Part shown: positions 9,505 through 19,771 of the stretch, piece after piece
How positions within the stretch are numbered: the stretch's first letter is position 1
How the letters are laid out: each line of letters begins with the position of its first letter
DNA from: Cymbomonas tetramitiformis
Lineage: Eukaryota > Chlorophyta > Pyramimonadophyceae > Pyramimonadales > Pyramimonadaceae
Assembly (NCBI GenBank): GCA_001247695.2
Contig: LGRX02034715.1
Coordinates: 44,575-108,574 of the forward strand
Length of the DNA: 64,000 nucleotides
Direction: 5' to 3'
Program-made: the position numbers and the translations under genes
Notes under the pieces: model-generated
Told to the model about the DNA's origin: nothing
Database searches by the model: none
What the model saw: only the letters and a program-made list of their open reading frames with translations

Positions 9505-12500
9505 TAAGGCTGCGGAATTACCGGTAATTTGAAATCGGGGGTCGGTAATTACCGGTAATTACCGGGTAATACTTTTGATGGTAATACCAAAGTATTACCA
9601 CCAGCACGGCGTGAGGCAACTTTTGCCCTGAGCATGCGATCTTCGTTCTGTAAAGTCCTATGGGCTTCCTTTTGATTATAGAGCATGTTAAGTACTTATT
9701 ATATTGTCTACGAAGCCATACATGTGCGCAACCGGCGCAATTAAAATGCAGATAGTACAGACAGACAGTTACACGGACACATCCTACATAGAGCACGTTG
9801 TGGCGTCCTATACGGTTGTAACATATGAAAACCGACGTCACCATCGAATTTGGCATGGTCGAAAATGGTTTGCAAGGATCTCTCGTGGCGGGGACCTGGT
9901 CCGTGCGTCCCCCTTAGCACGCTCCGCGCACACTACCGCCGGGCGCTGCCAGCAGGCCTGCATATAAGGAAATTCCCCAAATTTCGCTACAACTAACCTA
10001 AATTTATTTCGCAAATTTCGCATGGAGGCCCCTAAATTTCTCGTGAATTTCTCCGAAATTTGGCCCCTCTAAAATAACAATCAACCCAAATTACGCATAA
10101 ATTCCCTGGAGTTTTAAAGGGGTTATACCTGATACGTATGATAGCTTGAATTGACGGCATTGTTGAACTCCTCTACACGTGACACGAAATTACGGGACGA
10201 ATGGATAAGCGAGGCGTATGTTATGGTCCGTCCGATCAGTAAACCCTATCATTATAACAACACACTGTAGCACATCTCAATTCCGATTGCACCAATCACA
10301 TTTAAGGGTTATCAACTTATTATATCACTCTGAAAACACCATCACATCACATACAACAAGGGTTATCAACTTACAGGTATGTGAATTCGTCATATACATT
10401 AAGGATGAAATAAAATTGCTCTCATTGTAAAAACACAAAATAAGTATACAGTGCAGCTATTGCTGCTGAAAATTCTGAATATGTCCTAATTGCTGATGAA
10501 AATTCTGAATATATCGCGCGGTCCCAACTGCTTATGAAAACTCCGTCTCAATATGTCCCACAAAATTCCACATAGAAAAAGAACTAGGCAGTGTCTTTGC
10601 GCAGGTATGCCCAAGTGCCGACTCGTTGCACTTCCAGGGTCATGATGTCTGCATACTCCTCAAGGCGTAACTTTGAGCCGCGGACACCCTCTGGCCACAG
10701 AATATCATAGTTGTGGCGAACTCGCGAGGGAGCAAACCTTTTCACTTTACCAAGTTCTCAGCCTTCATCTTTCCACAACATCAAAATGAATAACTCTGCG
10801 CCAGCTAAGAAATCGCCAGGTTTGTCAAGTGCCTTAAAACCAGGGGGGCACACGAACATTTGACTTTGGTCAACCATAACAGGCTCATCCAAATCATCCT
10901 CACTTTCTTCCTCAGGGCCATCAACCGCATCACCAGCGGAAAGCTCATCATCGTCAGAGTCCACTTCAGTTTCAAAACTCAAAACAACGTCTTCTGCGTC
11001 TTCAGGAGTGAGCACAGTGTTGAGATAATCTGTGAAGGAGAGTTTCATTTTGTACTGCAGAACAAGGTTAGTGTAACAATAAACCGATTTGCGGACATTT
11101 GCAACTTTGAAACTGGCTCGCCCCTTTGAATGGACCATATCACAATTTTTATTGATCCGCTCAATGCCACCCGCGTGAGTCTGCACCTGTAAGCAGTCGA
11201 CTGCCATCTCTTTCAGGGCCACACTGTCCGCACTGACGTTTGGCAAAGCGTTCCACATAGTCAAATGAGAAGTAATCAGGTGTAAGTGACTCAACACGCA
11301 CAGAAAATAAGTAAACTTGTGTGATTTCTCCTCAGCAGTGAGCACGGGATGAATCTTGCGGGGGATCTGACACTTAAGCATGTCCAGCACAGCTTCCATT
11401 TTCACGCCGTATGGATCTCCCTTGGCTTGAAACAGATTGAACTCCTGCACCAAGCGGTGATACTTCGCGTCTTTCACACCGCCGTTGTAATTCAACATTG
11501 CGGCCATAATATTCCGCTCAGTGAATGACCGAAAAATGCGGTCCAACTCGCTCTGTCCGAAAATAATCACAATAACAGCGCGTACATAAACATCCAAAAC
11601 AAATGCCAGGCAATGAAAATCGTGCCTCAAGCCAACCTTACGTGCAGTTCCAAGCCAGCGGTCCTTCACTAACTCAGAAATCGCGGCCACATTAGTTGCG
11701 CCAAGTCTGGACGTCGTCGCAAGTGGCAGATCCAAGACAAGTTGAAAATACAAGGAATACAACGGCAATAAGTGAGAAGGTGGAACAGAATCGCCTTCCA
11801 AATAGTGCAACATTGTTGATAGCGGCTGGATTACAACGTTGACTGCCTCCCCTTTCCTTTTCAGAGTTGAATCTTCGATGAGAGACTCAAACCGCTCAAA
11901 TGCTTCACGCGATTCACGCTTTCCGTTGGCCTTCGCTTTGGCAACAGCGTACTCAGGCCACTCAGAAACATCCCTCAGTAAATTCCAATTGTACAAACAA
12001 GTACTAATCATAAGATATGCGTATCCAAAGCGCGTCAAAGGAAATAACTTCAAGTTTCGAGCACGATTCCCAAACTCTTTCGTCGCCTTTTCGAGCAGGG
12101 TCTCCCAGAGCATGCTGTACCTCTTCATGAACACTGTGATAAAACAAAAGTCGTCGACAATAGCGTGAATATCGTCTAGTTTGACGATATCCTCCACAAG
12201 TAAGTCAAGGACATGCACACAGCAACCGAGAATAAAAAGGAATGGATACCAAGCGCGAAAGAGCCGAAACATGACCTGCATGCTGCCAGTGTTGTCTGCG
12301 ACGATCGCTTGATATTTATCGATTTGATCACTAACCTCGAAGTGAACAACCTCAGCATGAAGGCGACCTGAATGTTCGCGTTTGCCATAGTGTTTCGTGG
12401 TGAGGTATGCAGAGATTCCCACCTTTCCCTCACCGATATTGCACGTTGCGCGCCCGACGACGTTGGTCTTCCCATCAAGCACGAGGGTTCGCTTGCCTGG

Positions 12501-13583
12501 AGTAGAGTCCAAAACTGCACAAGTGCTCACCAAGGTTTCCTCATAAACATCATCAAGTATGCTTGTGCGCAGCTTGTCCCTCCCAGGCAGGAATTTCGCG
12601 TAACCCGGGTTGAGTGCCTTGACAAAAGCCACAAAAAACACGTTCTCTACGACTGCAAAGGGAATACGACACGCAAAGAAAAAGCACCCAAGCATAAAAT
12701 TAAAGGCAGCAATCTGAATCTCTGTGTATGCTGTGACGCCAACTTCACTGAGAGTTGCTTGTCGCTCGCGTCGTTTTGCTGCTGTCGGGTCGTGTTCATT
12801 CTCCACGTGCTCTTCTGCTGCAAGCAAACCAGCTTCTTCTGGGGTCTCAAGCGCCTTGCGCTTTTTCTCATAGCTAGCGCGCCACTCAATCGCATGTGTT
12901 GCGCAACATTTTTCTGTGAGCTTGAGTTTGACATCATCTGGGACACCCTTGCAGTCTATCAACTTGTTTAGGAGCTTGCCAGAGTTGATCTTATGATACG
13001 CTACGTTCGTCCTAACTTGCTGATCGAACTTACAGACTAACAAAGTGCGCACGTTTTTCGCGCAACTCTTTTTCGGGTCCAACGTCACTACATACTCAGC
13101 GGTATCCTGAAACTGATCCAAGACATAGAGGTGCTGTGGGCCGAAGCCCGACTGTCCACGGAACGGAGCTGTGAGAGCGTCCTCTATGACTTTTGGGACC
13201 ATGTGAGAAACTCCATTTGCATCTTTCCACTGAAAGGTTTCCTCCTCTGTCGAGGGTATGGTGGACATTTGGGACATGCCTGAGATTTGTTTGGAGCCAG
13301 CCGTCGGACGGTAATAAGGAAACATGAAAGTGGGATTGGCGTGTCTCGAATTTTGTCCGGCCTGAGATACGATTTGAGCCAATGAAAATTCGGGACGCGG
13401 TAAGATCCATGGTAATCGACGGTAATTTAGGAAATTACCATGGTAATTACCAATTACCGCGGTAATTACCGTGGTAATCCTTAAGTATGGTGGGTAAAAC
13501 AGTTTTGGGGGTCGGTAATTACTGGTAATTACCTGGTAATACTCTTACCAGTAATTACCAAAAAAAATTACTCCGCAGCCTTA
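9505..13583 (-). mobile_element. hAT superfamily DNA transposon, complete, 4.1 kb
   Basis: The ends read TAAGGCTGCGGAATTA on the left and, inverted, TAAGGCTGCGGAGTAA on the right. They are flanked by a perfect 8-bp target duplication CTTCTGGA (9497-9504 and 13584-13591), the size made by hAT transposases. Subterminal zones (9515-9610 and 13410-13570) are packed with GGTAATTACC palindromes, likely transposase-binding repeats. A single large transposase frame lies inside. Intact termini and coding capacity suggest a recent, possibly active copy. Confidence 0.93.
10758..13382 (-). CDS. hAT transposase (DUF659-type)
   Basis: One open frame of 874 codons with no stop. Residues about 225-360 show the DUF659/hAT catalytic entry region: FFFACRIPFAVVENVFF and the LPGRDKLRTSILDDVYEE segment are typical. 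The first catalytic Asp is in LVLDGKTNVVG (about residue 303), the second in AIVADNTGSMQ, and the Glu most likely in GGIERINK near the C-terminus, where hAT proteins have their dimerisation block. No BED zinc finger is obvious at the N-terminus. An acidic tail (about 825-855) follows the catalytic domain. A further minus-strand open segment at about 10584-10745 (with DILWPEGVRGSKLRLEEYAD) looks coding and may be a last exon, but I could not settle its splice sites. The protein excises and integrates the element by a cut-and-paste DDE mechanism. Confidence 0.92.
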   Translation of the reverse strand: MAQIVSQAGQNSRHANPTFMFPYYRPTAGSKQISGMSQMSTIPSTEEETFQWKDANGVSHMVPKVIEDALTAPFRGQSGFGPQHLYVLDQFQDTAEYVVTLDPKKSCAKNVRTLLVCKFDQQVRTNVAYHKINSGKLLNKLIDCKGVPDDVKLKLTEKCCATHAIEWRASYEKKRKALETPEEAGLLAAEEHVENEHDPTAAKRRERQATLSEVGVTAYTEIQIAAFNFMLGCFFFACRIPFAVVENVFFVAFVKALNPGYAKFLPGRDKLRTSILDDVYEETLVSTCAVLDSTPGKRTLVLDGKTNVVGRATCNIGEGKVGISAYLTTKHYGKREHSGRLHAEVVHFEVSDQIDKYQAIVADNTGSMQVMFRLFRAWYPFLFILGCCVHVLDLLVEDIVKLDDIHAIVDDFCFITVFMKRYSMLWETLLEKATKEFGNRARNLKLFPLTRFGYAYLMISTCLYNWNLLRDVSEWPEYAVAKAKANGKRESREAFERFESLIEDSTLKRKGEAVNVVIQPLSTMLHYLEGDSVPPSHLLPLYSLYFQLVLDLPLATTSRLGATNVAAISELVKDRWLGTARKVGLRHDFHCLAFVLDVYVRAVIVIIFGQSELDRIFRSFTERNIMAAMLNYNGGVKDAKYHRLVQEFNLFQAKGDPYGVKMEAVLDMLKCQIPRKIHPVLTAEEKSHKFTYFLCVLSHLHLITSHLTMWNALPNVSADSVALKEMAVDCLQVQTHAGGIERINKNCDMVHSKGRASFKVANVRKSVYCYTNLVLQYKMKLSFTDYLNTVLTPEDAEDVVLSFETEVDSDDDELSAGDAVDGPEEESEDDLDEPVMVDQSQMFVCPPGFKALDKPGDFLAGAELFILMLWKDEG

Positions 13584-13591
13584 CTTCTGGA

Positions 13592-13697
13592 TGTCTTCTG
13601 GACCCAGAAGACGTCTCAGAAGACGTTCAGAAGACGTTCAGAAGACGTTCAGAAGACGTTCAGAAGACGCGTCTTCTGATTTTCCCAGAATGTAGGG
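13592..13697. repeat. GAAGAC array, right part
   Basis: Several copies of GTTCAGAAGAC in tandem. It is continuous with 9200-9504 when the hAT element and one target copy are removed, and ends one base before the TTAA of the next element. Confidence 0.85.
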
Positions 13698-13701
13698 TTA
13701 A

Positions 13702-14905
13702 CAGTGGTGGCTAATGTTTTTTTTCAGCCACGCACTCGAAAGGTTCTGAATTTCGGACAGAATAAATCGACGTATCAACGAACAAATATGCCGAAAAGAC
13801 AGTGCACCCACGATGAAAGTACATTTGACCGAGGTTTATGCACCGTGTGTCGTTCTGAGCAATCTCAGATGCGAGCGAAACAACGCGCTCGCATCCCAAA
13901 TCGCAATACGTACATGAGGAGTGCAAGTAGCTTTCATTTGCGTCTGCAAGAGACGTACTTGCCCGATGTTTCCATCGAGACAAATTGGACAGAGTCTATT
14001 TTTAATGACGTTTTCGAAGACAGAGGGCGACTGAGCATAGCAGTTGTGGAAGCGGAACACGTTCGCCAACTGCTCACCAAGTTCAATGTCACGAACTTCA
14101 AAGACTTGAAGAAGCTTAAAAGTAGGGTGATAGTTGACTTATTTGCAGCGGGTTCTGGAATTATGGGACACGTGAAAAATATCCTACAGACAGATTTTCA
14201 AGAAAAGTGTACTCTTATGTCGGTGGACCACCAAGCTATGGCAAAGTCAATAAAGGGGTGGCAAGCCAAGGACATCTTCGACCCGAAAGACTGGGGGGGT
14301 CTTTTAAATGCGAACTACATCTGCGCACCACCCTCGAGTGGAATGAGCGACGCTGCATTCATTTTCTACGCAGCTGAGTGCAGGGACTTCTGCGCATTTC
14401 TTTTGCCAAAGCACTGGCTCGCTGACCGCAGCTATCCATTGCGGAGGCTTTGGTGGGGACAACAACAAAAGAAGAAAACAGTTTACATTATTCCGTCAGC
14501 GAAAGACCTAAGTTGGCATGTGTGCGTGAGGTACACGCGCAAAGGCCTAGACCTATTCGCTGGGAATGGCATGAAACCTCACTGTTCCGTCTTAGTAGAG
14601 TCACTCTACGAAGATAGAAAAGCGAAGAAGACAGCAGGGGGGAATGCAACGAGCGAGAGCGACCCCCTAGAGCTCGCGTTGCAAGATGCTGTAAGCCAAG
14701 ATGGGCTTTAGATCGCTGTATGCTCGGCATGCACAACCGCTGGATGGCACATGCCGAGATAGGCATATGATATAAAGTAAATTTGAATACAAAATATGAT
14801 ATGTCTTGAATGCTTGAAAATGCGTGTGCGTGCTGTGCGTGTGATATGCGTGATAATGAACTTTGGGTTTCTTGCTTGACTTGTGTAGACGTGGGGCCAC
14901 CACTG
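13702..14905 (+). mobile_element. TTAA-flanked 1.2-kb DNA element carrying only a methyltransferase-like gene
   Basis: The 10-bp terminal inverted repeats CAGTGGTGGC (13702-13711) and GCCACCACTG (14896-14905) are each flanked on the outside by TTAA (13698-13701, 14906-14909). This is the target signature of piggyBac and Kolobok-type transposons. The only long frame inside is the methyltransferase-like gene below, and no transposase is visible. It is either a non-autonomous TTAA element that acquired a gene, or a distinct small element. The short inverted repeat makes the boundary call good but not certain. Confidence 0.68.
13788..14711 (+). CDS. Rossmann-fold methyltransferase-like protein
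   Basis: 307 residues from the ATG at 13788; the frame stays open upstream to 13704 but has no earlier ATG. The first 20 residues hold a Cys/His cluster (CTHDESTFDRGLCTVC), possibly metal-binding. Around residue 115, VIVDLFAAGSGIMGHV fits the SAM-binding motif I. A strand ending in SVDHQ fits motif II. YICAPPSSGMSDAAFIFY sits where adenine methylases carry NPPF/NPPY, followed by a strand reading FCAFLLPKHWL. The motif IV change (APPS for NPPF) means activity is uncertain, and it may be a non-catalytic or RNA/DNA-binding relative. A TTTTTTTTCAG just upstream of codon 1 could be a 3' splice site. Function is inferred from the fold pattern only. Confidence 0.7.
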   Translation: MPKRQCTHDESTFDRGLCTVCRSEQSQMRAKQRARIPNRNTYMRSASSFHLRLQETYLPDVSIETNWTESIFNDVFEDRGRLSIAVVEAEHVRQLLTKFNVTNFKDLKKLKSRVIVDLFAAGSGIMGHVKNILQTDFQEKCTLMSVDHQAMAKSIKGWQAKDIFDPKDWGGLLNANYICAPPSSGMSDAAFIFYAAECRDFCAFLLPKHWLADRSYPLRRLWWGQQQKKKTVYIIPSAKDLSWHVCVRYTRKGLDLFAGNGMKPHCSVLVESLYEDRKAKKTAGGNATSESDPLELALQDAVSQDGL

Positions 14906-14909
14906 TTAA

Positions 14910-15040
14910 GCACTGTACAAAACGACATAAACTGCACAGAACGACATTATTCTCTGTATTAAAAACCACTGGCGCAGCACTGGCGCACGAGCGGACTGCC
15001 CGCGCCGCCCAAAATGGTCACCATCCCGCATTCGGTTTGT
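14910..15040. other. Short spacer between the TTAA element and the right inverted repeat
   Basis: No gene or RNA seen. Confidence 0.3.
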
Positions 15041-15181
15041 CGCGGGCACTTCGTCATCGTCATAGATTATGGGGTGGGGATGGGGTCTGATTCTGTGTGG
15101 CGATTTTATTGAAAGGAATTTTCGCGAATTAATTCCTCCGTTCAACACACCCTGAATGCACTTAAAATAATAATTTGTCCA
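15041..15181 (-). repeat. Right arm of the large inverted repeat (pairs with 7685-7827)
   Basis: Reverse complement of the left arm. It includes the GATTATGGGGTGGGGATGGG tract and the AATTAATTCCTCCGTTCAAC segment. Confidence 0.8.
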
Positions 15182-15730
15182 CGAGAAACATACCGATCGG
15201 TCGGATTAAATATCTGAGCGACAATGTCGTTCGTGCGATGGTAAGTGAAGGCCTCGACGAAGACTTGCGCTACTCACCGTCCGAAACGCGGCTATCTGAC
15301 GGGCGAAACGAATTTGCAGCGTATCGTATGATGAACGATGTGGAGCAGACGTGGCAGAAGATTTTGTTCCTCTCTCCGAACTCTCCAAGACAGCTTTGGG
15401 TCACGTTACAAGGGCCGTGTGGCGCCTATACGGCACTATTCTTTAGACGTGGAAATTAAATGCCCAATTAAACAAGACATGGTGGCATGCACGTGGAAAG
15501 TAGTCATATCAATACTGGTTCAATTATCAATTTCCTTTTGAAAGTGGTAGCATGTGGGATTTAATACCCCGAAAACATCCTTCAAATGTGAATAAAAAAC
15601 GCAGCGCTACAAGCGAGAAATGTTTAGCTACATCATCTATTAGGGCTTGGAAAGACCTTTCCAACGATACCCCATAACATTTCTCGGAGCGCGCGCTTGC
15701 TTTTATAATCCTGATAGTGTTTGATTTACA
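15182..15730. other. No recognised gene
   Basis: A plus-strand open frame of 94 codons (15175-15459) has no recognisable motif and overlaps the repeat end. The rest is AT-rich flank of the copia fragment. Confidence 0.3.
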
Positions 15731-18125
15731 TTGGGATTTAATCCCATTAAGTGCGTAATGTCGAAAAGGAAATCCGGATTTTTACGAGGAAAATGTGACA
15801 TTCGAATCCGGGCGATCCAAATCCGGTTGAGCGCGCCCGAGTGGATGGTTGCTAGGTCCGCCTATAGAGAGTTTGCTCAGCACAGTCCATACGGCTATTG
15901 TGACACAGACCTCTACACAGACGGCATCCCCTACCCACGGGGTAACACACAGTGCCAGCATTACTACTCCCTCGAGGACCCTGCTGAGGGCCATGTCTGG
16001 TGCGGGCGCTCTTTCTGGGCCAACCCGCCCTTCATCAACTCCACCATCCAAAGGATGTTGATGAAGATGCTAGAGGACTTCTGGTTAGACCCTAATAACA
16101 CCTCATACACGGTGTGTCTCCGGAAGTCACCATCTGCAGCCTGGTGGCCACTCACCTATCACTTTCAGGAGATAGCCACCATCCCAACAGGCACACCCGG
16201 CTTCTTCTCCCGCCCTCGCGCTGGTACCTACTCCCCCCAGGACCTCACAGATGCAGGAGAGGAGGGCGGTGCTGACCGTGTCTTCATCCAGGGGGCTCCG
16301 TTCGACACCATCATCCTTTTCAAGGATGCCACCACAGTCCCCAGGATTGACCCTCATCAGTACCTCCATGCCTGTCTGGGCCACTACTCACACCAGTACA
16401 TTGCTCACCTCTTCTCACAGGGGCTTCAGTTTGCAGTACCCAGACGACACCTCTCCATGAAGACACTCAGGACTATCCTGTCAGGCTGCGGGTGTGCTCA
16501 TTGCAACACCTGGAATGCCAAACGCCCAGGACCCTTTAATGTATTTGACAGAGCCAAACGCATAGGTTACCACCTCCGGCTTTGCCAGCCAACCACCGGC
16601 CTGTCAAATGGGAACAGTCCAAGCCATTCCAGCACATATTTGCTGACATTTGGGGCCCATGCAAACCCCCTGCCTGGCTACGACGAGTCAGTCTTCATCA
16701 GTGCCTTTAAGTGCCCCGTCACTAAAAAGGCCTTCGGATTTGCCTCGCCTTCTAAGGGAGGCCAACACTTCCACCTCCAGACTGTCCTTGATGACATTCG
16801 GTCCCACGGCTTCACACCAGAGACCATCACTTTCCACACAGACTGTGCCACAGTCCCACAGAGTACGCATCGGAGGAGATGAAGACACTGCTCCGACAGT
16901 ACCGCATGCGTCATGAGACCGGTCCGCCATACATGCACGAGTTCCAGGCTCAGATTGAGGTGCTCTGGAGAGACATGCAGAAGATCATGAACAGCACCAT
17001 GCGCACATATGATGCCCCGCTGTACACATGGCCTCTTGCTGCACTCCATGCCATTAACACAGTCCTCAATGTTATGCCTAACAAGCACATTGGAATGGAC
17101 ACACCTCATCTCAGATACACCGGCCGTCACTTCGACTACACCGAGCTCCGGCCCTTCTGGTCCGAGTGCAATGTCTGGCAGGACCCCGCACAGCGCTCTA
17201 AGGCAGGAGCTAAAGCTGACACTTCGGCTAAGCTACAGCCTAAGAGCAAGCCATACCGCTATGTCGGGATCCTAACACCAGGCAACTATCTATGCCTTGA
17301 CATAGTGAAAGGAAAACTCAAGGCTCTCTCTAGGCCTACGTTTGTCACTGACCCTGCTCTCATGGCTAAGACACTTGCCAACACGCACAACACTCTGGTT
17401 GATCCCGCCTCCACAGCTATCTTCACAAAGAAGCTGTACCCCATCCGACGCCCCACAGCCCTCTCCTCCCCCGACATCCTCGAGCTTGCATGCAGCACCC
17501 ACGAGTCAGAGACCTTTGCCTATGTCAAGGTCCAGTGTGCTAAACTCAGACATCCAGTCTGGGTAAAGCTCATACACTATCTCCAGCTGGCCAAGAGCCA
17601 CTATGCCACTCTCATCAGCTTTCTCAAGCACAGACACAAACATGGGGCACCTAATGTCTTTTACCCGTGTTTTGCTATGTGCTCGGCTAAGCCAGCTGAC
17701 CGACAGAAGTATCACCCTGCAGTCATCGTGTCTGTAGACCATAAGCCTCAGGTCCAGCACAGATACCAGGTGTACTTCGACTCTGCTGACTCACACTCCA
17801 CCCAGTATGCAGACACCGATGCTGTCATCATCTCCCCAGACCAGAAGGCCATGCTCCTTGCCCTCAAAGACGCAGACTCAGACCCCGCAGACTTCCCGAG
17901 TGATGCCTTCATGGACGAGCCAGACCCTGCCACATACAGACAGGCTCGGCTCAGCCCTAATTGGAGACAGTGGCACAAAGCCATTCAGTCAGAGATTGAC
18001 GGCATACTTCAGCCAGACAGGGCCGATCCAGTCACCGCCTTCCCCCCAGGCTCCACCGTCCTCCCCAGTAAATTTTTCTTTAAGCTCAAGAACCCTACGT
18101 TTCTGGACGCGTGCAATACATCGTA
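15731..18125 (+). pseudogene. Ty1/copia polyprotein fragment with an N-terminal Dam-like methylase domain
   Basis: Coding sequence continues across two open frames (15731-16882 and 16879-18129) that need a frameshift near 16860, plus a local shift pair near 16600-16690 that takes the first integrase Asp region (FADIWGPCK) out of frame. The order is as follows. A segment with DTDLYTDGIPYPRGNTQCQHYY and FWANPPF (16013-16033) resembles phage-type adenine methylases. Next is a GAG-pre-integrase block (HACLGHYSHQYIAHLF, then CGCAHCNTW), an integrase core (FISAFKCPVTKKAFGF and FHTDCATV), and a chromodomain-free linker. Last is the very start of reverse transcriptase (WHKAIQSEIDGIL, PSKFFFKLK). It stops abruptly at about 18107 in TATTG repeats, so RT and RNase H are lost, and no LTR was found. 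A dead copy. Confidence 0.85.
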
Positions 18126-18870
18126 TTGAACACATATTGCAGGCATATTGCACGCGTATTGACAATAAATGTTCAATACAATAAAAAATGTTACAATATG
18201 TGTGCAATATGCCTGCAAGCGCTCCAACATGTGTGCAACATAGTATTGCAGTGAGCCCTCATGTATTGGAGACATATTGAAGTTCTGATGCAGAGAGTTA
18301 TTTCAATATGCCTTCAACACATGTGTAGTATAGGGTTGGAGACATGCACCATGTATGTCGCAAACACTATGAAGGCATGTCGCAGACATATTGCTCACAT
18401 ATTGTATGCATATTGTAAGTCAACATTCGATATGTTGGATACACACTGCGGACCTACTGCATACGTATTGAACATGTAAATTCAATATGTTGTATATATA
18501 TTGCGGACCTATTGAATATGTATTGAAACGGAACATTCAGTATGTCGGATACATACTGCGGACCTATTGCATACGTATTGAACATGTAAATTCAATATGT
18601 TGTATATATATTGCGGACCTATTGAATATGTATTGAAACGGTACATTTAGTATGTTGGATACATACTGCGGACCTATTGCATACATATTGAACATGAAAA
18701 TTCAATATGTTGTATATATATTGCGGACATACTGCATATGTATTGAAACGGAACATTCAGTATGTTGGATACATACTGTGGACCTATTGCATATGTATTG
18801 AAATAAAAGTTGCCTATGTTGGATATATATTATAGACCTATAGCATACATATTGCACATTTGCAACATGC
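18110..18870 (+). repeat. TATTG-rich satellite, about 108-bp higher-order unit
   Basis: Units alternate ACATACTGCGGACCTATTGC with TATATATTGCGGACCTATTG. The higher-order phase recurs at about 18427, 18534, 18644 and 18752. The first 170 bp also contain TATTGCAGTGAGCCCTCATG, shared with the foldback at 20.85-21.06 kb, which links the two as parts of one repeat family that truncated the copia element. Confidence 0.8.
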
Positions 18871-19139
18871 AGTGTGTTCACTATGTTTCCACTATGCGTA
18901 TGCTATGCGAGATAAACAAAATAAGAATAGTAGGGAACACTCGAGCATCTTTACTACGATTAACATGTATCTAGCTAGGCACAAAGGAATACGAATGGGA
19001 CTATCAAATTTTATCATACCAACGAATACACAAAATAATGTTCTACTCGTGCACTTTCTATTTACAATACGCAAAATGATGTTCTACTCGTGCACTTTCT
19101 ATTTGCAAGATGCCAACCTAAAATCAATGTATTCATCTA
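18871..19139. other. AT-rich stretch, one short duplication
   Basis: The phrase ATGTTCTACTCGTGCACTTT occurs twice (about 19038 and 19079). No gene seen. Confidence 0.4.
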
Positions 19140-19470
19140 AAAGCGGAAACGCACAAAAGAATATTCTATTGAAAACATAAAGGACTTATCAACCTAGAAT
19201 GTTTGAAGGGATGCTTGAAGTTGACGTTGTACTCGAGGCGGTCGATTTCCTCCATTTCGCCCTCCTCGAAAACAGCCAATCTGAAAAGGAAAGTAAAGAG
19301 CCAACACTTAGTAAAAAGCGGAAAAGCACAAAATAAACCTTTATTGAAAACATAATTAACAACCGAGCAACCTCAAATAAATGCGAATATGAACGCGAGA
19401 TGAAAACCTAATATGACTTCGCCACGCGAACGTTTTCAGCGGATCTGAAAAACGAAACCAACCAACTAAC
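19140..19470 (-). repeat. Hairpin-array relative of 6.5-7.0 kb, opposite strand
   Basis: On the minus strand, CTTTACTAAACGTTAG precedes a TTTTTCAGATCCGCTGAAAA segment (19432-19490). AAGCGGAAAAGCACAAAATA-type and TATTGAAAACATAA segments repeat at about 19140-19180 and 19315-19355. It lies next to a tRNA-like unit on the same strand, the same arrangement as at 6.4-7.0 kb. Confidence 0.6.
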
Positions 19471-19538
19471 GTTTAGTAAAGAAGAAATAAATTAGCAGTC
19501 GTCAACGAAAGAAGCAAAGGAAAGTAAAAGGGGGATGT

Positions 19539-19605
19539 GGAGTGAGTTGGATTTGAACCAACTATATCGAGTGCAAAGGACTCGCGGGAATTTCCCGTTC
19601 ACTCC
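19539..19605 (-). tRNA. tRNA-like sequence, relative of the 6420 unit
   Basis: 67 nt. Acceptor halves GGAGTGA and TCACTCC; T arm GTTGG-TTCAAAT-CCAAC; anticodon arm CGAGT-CCTTTGC-ACTCG; a short GGGA/TCCC stem in the D-arm position with a three-base loop. The missing D-loop GG and C at position 33 argue against a normal tRNA. Confidence 0.55.
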
Positions 19606-19771
19606 TAGTCAAAGTTTCACGCATGCCAAGTATGAGCGCGCGAAGCACACACAAAATAATACACACGCATAACCAAAACATGCACTGCAAACCAGTGCCA
19701 TATTGCAACCTGTGAGAATTAAAAATATCACAGCACGCAACTCACTGGCGAGGCTGCTGCAACACTGCTGA

